DNA of 5,089 bases, taken from an uncultured Elusimicrobia bacterium (GTDB taxonomy: Bacteria > Elusimicrobiota > Endomicrobiia > Endomicrobiales > Endomicrobiaceae). The notes below the pieces were generated by a model that did no database searches, was not told where the DNA came from, and was given only the letters and a program-made list of their open reading frames with translations. The stretch spans positions 1 to 5,089 of the forward strand of contig ONUQ01000084.1 of assembly GCA_900321055.1 (NCBI GenBank). The letters are read 5' to 3'. Shown in pieces: positions 1 to 5,089 of the stretch (position 1 is its first letter; every line of letters begins with the position of its first letter). The translations under genes and the position numbers were made by a program.

Positions 1-1
1 A

Positions 2-412
2 CTTATAGCAAAACCTATGACTTTTATGAATAATTCAGGGTTTCCTATAGTAGCTCTTTTAAAATATTATAAAATTGTTCCTCAAGAGATGTTAGTTTTA
101 TATGATGATTATTCAATACCTATAGGAGAATATAAGTTTCGAGCAACCGGATCTTCCGGAGGACATAACGGAGTAAATTCAATTATTACCCAAACAGGAA
201 CGACTGCATTTGCGAGAATGAAGTTAGGTATGGGACCTTTACCACAGCATGCGAAAATAATTGATTTTGTTTTATCAAATTTCAATAACATTGATAAAGA
301 GAAAATAAACGGTGTTTTATCTCAAATGAAAAATATCATTGACACGATAATAGACTTGGGATTTGATAAAGCAATATCTAAGATAGCAAATATACAGAAG
401 AATAAAAGGTGA
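2..412 (+). CDS. pth: Peptidyl-tRNA hydrolase, 5'-truncated by the window edge
   Basis: This enzyme cleaves the ester bond of peptidyl-tRNAs that drop off stalled ribosomes and so recycles tRNA in the cytoplasm. The reading frame is open from base 2, upstream of the first ATG at 17, and gives LIAKPMTFMNNSG, which matches the conserved Pth segment ending TFMNLSG. The Met at 17 is therefore internal and not the start. Other family motifs follow in order: MLVLYDDYSIPIG, carrying the conserved Asp (Asp93 in E. coli), then GSSGGHNGVNSI with the substrate-binding His (His113), then RMKLGMGPLP and the IIDFVLSNF helix. The Asn of TFMNNSG corresponds to Asn68. About 136 residues are present out of a usual 185-200. 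The missing N-terminal part would carry the catalytic His (His20) and Asn10. The visible part is intact and ends in a lysine-rich tail at TGA 410-412. The truncation is only the window boundary. Confidence 0.95.
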   Translation, partial: LIAKPMTFMNNSGFPIVALLKYYKIVPQEMLVLYDDYSIPIGEYKFRATGSSGGHNGVNSIITQTGTTAFARMKLGMGPLPQHAKIIDFVLSNFNNIDKEKINGVLSQMKNIIDTIIDLGFDKAISKIANIQKNKR

Positions 413-501
413 TTGAAATTATAGAATAATTGAAATACCGAATGACTATGAGAGTTGATTTTAGAAAGTTTAGAAGTTTTATATAGTCAATATTTGTGAT
501 A

Positions 502-507
502 TATAAT
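502..507 (+). promoter_or_regulatory. Possible -10 box (TATAAT) upstream of the M23 peptidase gene
   Basis: TATAAT matches the sigma-70 -10 consensus exactly and lies about 135 nt before the peptidase start. No good -35 box sits at the right distance: 17 nt upstream there is only TTATAT (479-484). The surroundings are so AT-rich that such a hexamer is likely by chance. If real, the transcript would carry the inverted repeat at 530-570 in its 5' leader. Confidence 0.2.
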
Positions 508-529
508 GTAGGATATATATTTAAATAGA

Positions 530-570
530 GGTGTTTTGTAGTTGAAAAACTAATAGAATTAGAAAACACC
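530..570 (+). repeat. Imperfect inverted repeat / RNA hairpin between pth and the M23 gene
   Basis: GGTGTTTT (530-537) is the exact reverse complement of AAAACACC (563-570). Pairing continues inward after one G-G mismatch (538/562): T539-A561, A540-T560, G541-T559 (wobble), T542-A558 and T543-A557. This gives 13 pairs over 14 positions around a 13-nt loop (544-556). The outer flanks do not pair well. No T-run follows the 3' arm, so it is not a classical intrinsic terminator. It could still end the pth transcript, act in the leader of the downstream gene, or bind a dimeric regulator. The repeat itself is directly visible; its function is unknown. Confidence 0.5.
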
Positions 571-641
571 ATAGATTATAAATGTTGTTAAATTGTATGT
601 ACGGAGTGTAGTTTAATTTTAATATTTTGGGATATATAAAG

Positions 642-1580
642 ATGAAGAACATTATACTTAGATGGTCTATATTTCTTGTTTTCTTAATAATATCTTATTT
701 TGTCATAGATTCAAAAGTTCATGCTATAGCTCAAGCTAACTTGCAGTCGGCTATGGTTGTAAATTTACCGCAATATACCAAACAAGAACTTATAGATGAT
801 GTTAATGCAAGGATGAAATACTTGCTTATGAGAACCAAAGGTGTAAAATTTTCCATACATAAAGTAAAAAGAAGAGAAAACCTTTGGGGTATAGCAAAAC
901 ATCACGGGTATTCGGTTCATACCGTAATCGGTTGTAATCCGCAAATGAAAACATACAATGTAAGTATAAATCAAAATTTATTGATGCCTTCTACCGGTGG
1001 AACTCTGCATCCTATAAGTTCTAATGATACTTGGCAATCCATAGCAGAAAAGTATGATATAGAAGAATCTGTTTTAAAACAAACAAATTATGGGATAAAA
1101 GATTTATCCAAAGAATATTATATTTTTATACCCGGCAAAAAACCGGCAGTAGATTTGTTAAACGAATCTATGCAGGAAAAATATGCATTGAGAGATTTAT
1201 TTAGATCTCCGCTGGCAGGGCGACTTTCCAGCACTTTTGGAACAAGAAGACATCCTATTACAGGTAAAATCAGTAAGCATGGCGGAATAGATATTGCGGT
1301 TAAAACAGGTACTTTAGTAGGTGCCGCTGCAGCCGGTATTGTAACCGTTGCAAGTACTGATGTCGGGCATTATGGAACAGCTGTTTTTATTGATCATCAG
1401 AACGGATATGTAACTCACTATGGACATCTGTCAAAAATACTTGTTAGAGTCGGACAAAGAGTCAAAGCAGGACAAATAATAGCAAAAAGCGGTTCTACCG
1501 GCAGATCTACCGGACCGCATTTGCATTTTACAATAAAGAAAAAAGGTGTAAGTTTGGATCCTTTAAAATTTTTATGGTAA
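642..1580 (+). CDS. Exported LysM-domain M23 (LytM-type) zinc metallopeptidase, probable peptidoglycan endopeptidase
   Basis: M23 peptidases hydrolyse peptide cross-links in peptidoglycan, and LysM repeats bind its glycan strands. With the ATG at 642 the product has 312 residues. A basic start (MKNIILR) and a hydrophobic stretch (about 7-22) form a signal peptide or anchor, with possible cleavage after VHA (residue 28). Two LysM repeats follow: about 71-116 (HKVKRRENLWGIAKHHG) and about 123-165 (SNDTWQSIAEKYDI, ending YYIFIPG). The M23 domain spans about 190-312 with every signature residue: zinc ligands His213 and Asp217 in KHGGIDIA, His262 in THYGHL, and His293 and His295 in GPHLHF. It should be catalytically active, unlike degenerate EnvC/NlpD-type activators. 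An in-frame TTG at 627 would add five residues. ATG 642 is preferred because GGGA (629-632) lies 9 nt before it, while TTG 627 has no well-placed Shine-Dalgarno. The substrate bond cannot be read from the sequence. Confidence 0.93.
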   Translation: MKNIILRWSIFLVFLIISYFVIDSKVHAIAQANLQSAMVVNLPQYTKQELIDDVNARMKYLLMRTKGVKFSIHKVKRRENLWGIAKHHGYSVHTVIGCNPQMKTYNVSINQNLLMPSTGGTLHPISSNDTWQSIAEKYDIEESVLKQTNYGIKDLSKEYYIFIPGKKPAVDLLNESMQEKYALRDLFRSPLAGRLSSTFGTRRHPITGKISKHGGIDIAVKTGTLVGAAAAGIVTVASTDVGHYGTAVFIDHQNGYVTHYGHLSKILVRVGQRVKAGQIIAKSGSTGRSTGPHLHFTIKKKGVSLDPLKFLW

Positions 1581-1628
1581 ATAAAACCAATTGCATAGTA
1601 GAATATAAAGAATAAAAAATATGAAAAT

Positions 1629-1635
1629 GAGAGGA
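1629..1635 (+). promoter_or_regulatory. Ribosome binding site of the TolC-like gene
   Basis: GAGAGGA lies 9 nt before ATG 1645. It supports this start over the in-frame ATGs at 1621 and 1627, which run into TAA at 1639-1641 after a few codons. Confidence 0.7.
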
Positions 1636-1644
1636 CAATAAAAA

Positions 1645-3030
1645 ATGAAGAAGTTAGTAAGTTCATTTTTAATATTACTGTTAAATATGAATATATTTGC
1701 AGCGGATTTTTCGAAAAATATCCCGATGAATGTAAAACTGTTTAAAGAAATAGAACAAAAAGAAGGAACAAAAATAACTATAAGAGAAGCGGTAAAAATA
1801 GCAATGAAGGATAGTTATCAGGTTTATTCTGCAACGAAGATGAAGGAAATAAACGAAGAATTGTATAGACAAATGAAATCATCGTATTATCCTTATTTAG
1901 ATTTGGATGCGAGTTATAATAGAGCGATTTTAAGAACAAAAGTATTAAATGCTACAGCAGACAAATTGATAGAAACAGCACCGACAAACAATACATATAA
2001 TGCAAAATTAACGGCAAATTGGGTTTTGTGGACAGGCGGTAAAATAAAAAATACTAAAGAGTTTGGAAGGTTGCAGGCGGAAAGTGCGGCTTATCAATTG
2101 AAACATACGAAATCTTTGGTTGCAAAATCCGTAATAAATTATTGTTATACCATAATTTATGCATCTGCATTAGTTCATGTGGAAGAAACATATCTTGATG
2201 TAGCTAATCAACATTTATATCAGACAAAAGAAAGGTATAAAAAAGGTTTATCAAGTGATTTAGATGTTTTAACTCAACAGGTAAGAGTAGATAATATTGT
2301 TCCTCAATTGTTGCAAGCACGAAAAAATGTTGAACTTGCGACATTGCATTTAAGACAGATACTGAACAAAGATCCTGAATCCCCGATATTCTTAACATGG
2401 ACAGAAAAAGATTTAATTTTACCATATAATACAAATACTTTACAACAATTATATGATATGGCTTATGGAAAAAGACCTGAACTTATAGTATCAAAATTGG
2501 CGGCAGATATAGCAGAAACTAATTTGAAAATAGCAAAATCAGACCATTATCCTAACCTTTCCGCTTACGGAAATTACGGATATTTTGCATATACTAAAGA
2601 TGGAGTACCGGATAAAAATCATTATTATTGGGGCTCTAATGTAGGAATACAATTAAGTATGCCTATATTTCACGGTTTTTCAATATCTTCACAAATAAAA
2701 CAAAAAGAAAAATATTATGAAGATGCCCAAGCAAGTTATGAAAATTTAAAGAAAAATATAAGAATACAGGTAAAAGAAGCATGGCTTAATTTAGAAGAAG
2801 CTAAAAAGAGAATAGAAGCTACAAAAGGTGTTGTGGAACGAGCACAAGAAAATTTAAACTCAAAGATGTTGAGGTATGAAAACGGTTTAATAAGTCAATT
2901 GGAATTAAATGATGCAATATCGGACTTGAATGAGTCAAGTTTGACCTATGTTCAAGCAGTATATGATGCACATATAGCTTTATCAGATTTAAATTTTGCA
3001 GTAGGAATGGAGATAGAAGATTATGAATAA
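1645..3030 (+). CDS. TolC-family outer-membrane efflux channel protein
   Basis: This is the outer-membrane part of a tripartite exporter. In this family a trimer forms a beta-barrel pore and a long alpha-helical periplasmic tunnel. The 461-residue length is normal. A Sec signal peptide (MKKLVSSFLILLLNMNIFAA) precedes Asp21. There is no lipobox cysteine, so it is not an OprM-type lipoprotein. Two OEP repeats are visible, about 45-240 and 265-455. Each has a strand-rich segment that starts from a YP motif (SSYYPYLDLDASY, DHYPNLSAYGNYG) and ends in a second strand (ANWVLWTGGK, GIQLSMPIFHG). Each then has long heptad-like helices with an equivalent turn: RYKKGLSSDLDVLTQQ (197-212) and RYENGLISQLELNDAI (410-425). 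The 3' end overlaps the adaptor gene by 8 nt, so both are likely translated from one transcript. Family assignment is firm. The exported substrate is unknown, so no gene symbol is given. Confidence 0.95.
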   Translation: MKKLVSSFLILLLNMNIFAADFSKNIPMNVKLFKEIEQKEGTKITIREAVKIAMKDSYQVYSATKMKEINEELYRQMKSSYYPYLDLDASYNRAILRTKVLNATADKLIETAPTNNTYNAKLTANWVLWTGGKIKNTKEFGRLQAESAAYQLKHTKSLVAKSVINYCYTIIYASALVHVEETYLDVANQHLYQTKERYKKGLSSDLDVLTQQVRVDNIVPQLLQARKNVELATLHLRQILNKDPESPIFLTWTEKDLILPYNTNTLQQLYDMAYGKRPELIVSKLAADIAETNLKIAKSDHYPNLSAYGNYGYFAYTKDGVPDKNHYYWGSNVGIQLSMPIFHGFSISSQIKQKEKYYEDAQASYENLKKNIRIQVKEAWLNLEEAKKRIEATKGVVERAQENLNSKMLRYENGLISQLELNDAISDLNESSLTYVQAVYDAHIALSDLNFAVGMEIEDYE

Positions 3031-3961
3031 AGAATCAAAAGCAGGAAGACAATCAAAAGAAAGCAGGTTTATTAGTAAAATGGTATGGTGTTTTATTATT
3101 TGTATAATTGCATATATAGTTTATATTTCTTTTGTAAAAAAAGATCCGGCACTTATACTAAATGATGTATCAAAAGATGTATTTACGGTTAAAACAGAAA
3201 CTGTCCAAAAAAGAGATTTAAGACATAAACTGATAACATCCGGAAGTATAAAAGCATTGGAAGAAGCTATTATTTATCCGAGAATCAACGGAAAATTGCA
3301 GAGAAATATTTTAAGAGAAGGAGATAAAGTTTTAAAAAATCAAACAATAGCATTGATAGACAGAGACGAAGTAGGTGCAAAATATGAACCTGTAATAGTT
3401 CCTTCAACATTATCCGGAGTTGTTGCAAAAATATATAGAGATCCAGGTGAAAATGTAACTACACAAACTCCTATAGCATTAGTAGTTAACCAATCCGTTT
3501 TAAGAATAAAAGTTGATGTTCCCGAAAGATATGTAGGAGAAATTTATAAAGGGCAGATTGCAAATCTTACCGTTGATGCATACCCTGACAGAAAATTTGA
3601 AGCTAAACTTGATGTTATTAGCCCTGTTGTAGATTCTTTAAGCAGGAGTGTTGCCGTTGAATTTAAGGCTTCCAATTCTAAAGGACTGTTAAAATCCGGT
3701 ATGTTTACCAGAGTAGACATTTCGTTAAAAGAAGTAAAAAATGTTTTGTCTGTTTCTAAGAAAAGTGTTTATGAAGATGAAGACGGTAAGAATTATGTTC
3801 TAGTTCCGTCAGAAGATTATAAAACCGCAGTTAGAAAAGATATTGAAGTTAAATTTAAAAATAACAATTATTGGCAAATTGAAGGGCTTAGTGACGGAAG
3901 TAAAATTTTACAATTTGTTTATGGGATTAAAGATGGCAGTAAGATAGAGATACAAAAGTAG
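3023..3961 (+). CDS. RND efflux periplasmic adaptor (membrane fusion protein, HlyD/AcrA superfamily) without an alpha-hairpin
   Basis: The adaptor links the inner-membrane RND transporter to the TolC-like channel. The 312-residue product starts inside the end of the upstream gene, with GGAG (3009-3012) 10 nt before its ATG. A hydrophobic segment at about 20-38 follows a basic N-terminus and is probably an uncleaved anchor. Cys23 and Cys27 lie inside it, but I see no convincing lipobox. Then come lipoyl half-motif 1 (about 82-112, IYPRINGKLQRNILREGDKV), half-motif 2 (about 124-155, VPSTLSGVVAKIYRDPGENV), a beta-barrel domain (about 157-235, with PERYVGEIYKGQ and LLKSGMFTRVDISL) and a membrane-proximal domain (about 240-312). 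Only about 13 residues join the lipoyl halves, where AcrA-type adaptors carry a coiled-coil hairpin of tens of residues. Borrelia BesA is a known hairpin-less RND adaptor. The gene lies between channel and transporter genes, which confirms the role. The substrate is unknown. Confidence 0.93.
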   Translation: MNKESKAGRQSKESRFISKMVWCFIICIIAYIVYISFVKKDPALILNDVSKDVFTVKTETVQKRDLRHKLITSGSIKALEEAIIYPRINGKLQRNILREGDKVLKNQTIALIDRDEVGAKYEPVIVPSTLSGVVAKIYRDPGENVTTQTPIALVVNQSVLRIKVDVPERYVGEIYKGQIANLTVDAYPDRKFEAKLDVISPVVDSLSRSVAVEFKASNSKGLLKSGMFTRVDISLKEVKNVLSVSKKSVYEDEDGKNYVLVPSEDYKTAVRKDIEVKFKNNNYWQIEGLSDGSKILQFVYGIKDGSKIEIQK

Positions 3962-3964
3962 GAG
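3960..3964 (+). promoter_or_regulatory. Ribosome binding site of the RND transporter gene
   Basis: AGGAG lies 7 nt before ATG 3972 and overlaps the adaptor's TAG stop (3959-3961). A ribosome finishing the adaptor would therefore sit on the next initiation site. It is a strong site and fixes the transporter start. Confidence 0.8.
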
Positions 3965-3971
3965 TTAAACT

Positions 3972-5089
3972 ATGCAAGAAAATAAAAAAGAAAAACAACA
4001 TAGCGGATTGGCCGCATTTTTTATATATAGACCTGTTTTTACCATAATGATAAGTGTTTCATTAATGTTCCTTGGTTTAATGGGATATAAAAGTATGGGA
4101 GTTAGTATGTATCCTAATATGGATATCCCTGCAACAATTATTCAAACAGTTTTGGCAGGTGCAAGCCCTGAAGAAATTGAAACTTCTGTATCAAAATATA
4201 TAGAAGAAGGTGTAAATGAAATTTCCGGTGTGGATGAAATTCATTCTTATAACATGGAAGGTGTTTCCGTTATATTTGTTAAGTTTGATATGGATAAAAA
4301 TCCTGATGTTGGTATTCAGGAAGTCAGAGATAAAATAGAACAGGTTAAATCAAAATTTCCTGACGGAACAGACCCTTCAGTTGTTTTAAAGCTGGATATG
4401 GATGCTTCAGCTATTTTAAATGTTGTTGTTACGGGTAATAGGAATATTATTGAGCTTACGGAACTTGCAAAGAAAAAAGTTAAAGAGGTTATTGAAAATA
4501 CTTCAGGAGTTGGTTCCGTTAGTATTGTCGGCGGAAGACAAAGAGAAGTTCATGTTACAATAAATCCGTTAAAACTTTATTCTTTACAAATTCCTATAAC
4601 AAGTGTTACATCGGCACTTGCACAACAAAATTTTGAAATTCCCGGTGGAAAAGTAGAACAAAATCACGAATCTTACAGTTTAAGAATTTTAGGTAGAGTT
4701 CCTTCCGTAGATGATTTTAAAAATATATTTATTGCTACAAAAAATGGAGTTCCGATAAAACTTTCAGATGTTGCGGATGTTGAAGATAGCGGAGAATATG
4801 AACAACAAAGTGCATTGTTGGATGATGTCAGATGTGTTACTTTGGAAGTTAAAAAACAAAGCGGTTCAAATACATTGAAAGTTATAGATGGTGTAAAAGA
4901 CAAAATTAAAATGATAGAGAAAACTCTTCCTCCCGATATGAAAATTGCAATAATGTCCGATCAAAGCGGTTCCATTAGAGCATCGGTTCATACGGTTTTG
5001 GAACATTTGTTTTTAGGAGCATTTTTGGCCGGTATAATGGTTCTTGTATTTATGGGTTCACTCAGATCCACATTTATATCGTTCTTAGC
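3972..5089 (+). CDS. RND-family efflux transporter (AcrB/HAE1-like), 3'-truncated by the window edge
   Basis: This is the proton-driven inner-membrane pump of the tripartite system. The frame is open from ATG 3972 to the last base with no stop, giving 372 complete codons out of about 1000-1050 usual for the family. A basic cytoplasmic start leads into FFIYRPVFTIMISVSLMFLG, the typical first transmembrane helix (about 20-38). The first periplasmic loop follows with family motifs: YPNMDIPATII, AGASPEEIETSVSKYIEEG, NEISGVDEIHSYNMEGVSVI, and NPDVGIQEVRDKIEQVKSKFP leading to DPSVV. PN1 is about 45-135. PN2 and its docking insert are about 140-330 (SGVGSVSIVGGRQREVHVTI, QNFEIPGGKV, NGVPIKLSDVADV). 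The second helix begins near 345 and VFMGSLRSTF marks its end. The proton-relay aspartates of helix 4, helices 3-12 and the second periplasmic loop lie outside the window. Helix content and loop type favour the drug/hydrophobe (HAE1) branch over heavy-metal pumps, but substrate is not shown. Confidence 0.95.
   Translation, partial: MQENKKEKQHSGLAAFFIYRPVFTIMISVSLMFLGLMGYKSMGVSMYPNMDIPATIIQTVLAGASPEEIETSVSKYIEEGVNEISGVDEIHSYNMEGVSVIFVKFDMDKNPDVGIQEVRDKIEQVKSKFPDGTDPSVVLKLDMDASAILNVVVTGNRNIIELTELAKKKVKEVIENTSGVGSVSIVGGRQREVHVTINPLKLYSLQIPITSVTSALAQQNFEIPGGKVEQNHESYSLRILGRVPSVDDFKNIFIATKNGVPIKLSDVADVEDSGEYEQQSALLDDVRCVTLEVKKQSGSNTLKVIDGVKDKIKMIEKTLPPDMKIAIMSDQSGSIRASVHTVLEHLFLGAFLAGIMVLVFMGSLRSTFISFL

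Larger units (their letters stand above)
413..641. other. Non-coding intergenic region between pth and the M23 peptidase gene
   Basis: This 229-nt spacer is very AT-rich and has no credible coding frame. It contains the inverted repeat at 530-570 and the weak -10 candidate at 502-507. It also has a short all-A/T palindrome, AATTAT-aga-ATAATT (417-431), and two copies of ATTGAAAT (412-419 and 429-436, 17 nt apart) just past the pth stop. These small repeats are within what chance gives at this composition. The gap suggests that pth and the downstream genes are separate transcription units. Confidence 0.6.

Noticed and set aside
17..412. pth starting at ATG 17 as a complete short gene
   Set aside because: The frame is open upstream to base 2 and encodes conserved Pth residues (LIAKP) before the Met. 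The gene is simply cut by the window edge.
412..436. ATTGAAAT direct repeat and AATTAT/ATAATT palindrome after the pth stop
   Set aside because: They are short, composed almost entirely of A and T in an AT-rich spacer, present as only two copies, and have no following T-run. Chance explains them.
378..572. Minus-strand open frame of 64 codons across the pth-M23 intergenic region
   Set aside because: Its product is a low-complexity Ile/Ser/Tyr/Leu string typical of AT-rich non-coding DNA. Its start lies at the inverted repeat with no convincing ribosome site, and its end overlaps pth.
1621..1641. Tiny leader frame (ATG 1621 to TAA 1639-1641) just before the TolC-like gene
   Set aside because: It has only six codons, overlaps the ribosome binding site of the real gene, and has no ribosome site or attenuator-like codon run of its own.
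1581..1644. Possible promoter before the TolC-like gene (TTGCAT 1591-1596, TATAAA 1604-1609)
   Set aside because: The two hexamers are only 7 nt apart, and no alternative pair with 16-18 nt spacing is convincing, so I did not list it.
4673..4903. Minus-strand open frame of 76 codons inside the RND transporter gene
   Set aside because: It lies antisense to an unambiguous RND coding frame that continues through it with conserved motifs. The same reasoning removes the other antisense frames, for example at 109-291, 765-974, 1418-1666, 1681-1872 and 2204-2434.

Overview
The window is AT-rich (about one third G+C by eye) and encodes a diderm (Gram-negative-type) envelope module. It holds a TolC-type outer-membrane channel, a periplasmic adaptor and an RND inner-membrane transporter. 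Codon use is AT-leaning (AAA, AGA, ATA and GTT are common), and translation signals are standard. The sequence alone does not fix the taxon. Low-GC diderms such as spirochaetes or Elusimicrobia-like bacteria fit, and the adaptor resembles the known spirochaetal type in one feature: it has no alpha-hairpin. All genes are on the + strand.

Positions 2-412 are the C-terminal two thirds or so of peptidyl-tRNA hydrolase (pth), cut by the left edge. Positions 413-641 are non-coding. They hold a long imperfect inverted repeat (530-570) and a possible but weak promoter. Positions 642-1580 encode an exported LysM-LysM-M23 (LytM) zinc endopeptidase with all its catalytic residues. After a 64-nt gap come three tightly packed genes: a TolC-like outer-membrane efflux protein (1645-3030), an RND periplasmic adaptor of the HlyD/AcrA superfamily (3023-3961, overlapping the previous gene by 8 nt), and an RND efflux transporter (3972 to beyond the right edge). 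The transporter has no stop codon in the window, and about 372 of an expected 1000 or more residues are present.

The last three genes together encode a complete tripartite export pump: the RND transporter in the inner membrane, the adaptor in the periplasm and the channel in the outer membrane. The overlap and short spacing point to one transcript with coupled translation. No TetR- or MarR-type regulator is visible beside them; the upstream neighbour is a peptidoglycan hydrolase instead. The most notable feature is the adaptor: the two halves of its lipoyl domain are joined by only about a dozen residues instead of the usual coiled-coil hairpin. I found no mobile element, CRISPR array, tRNA or rRNA, and no clearly novel system.
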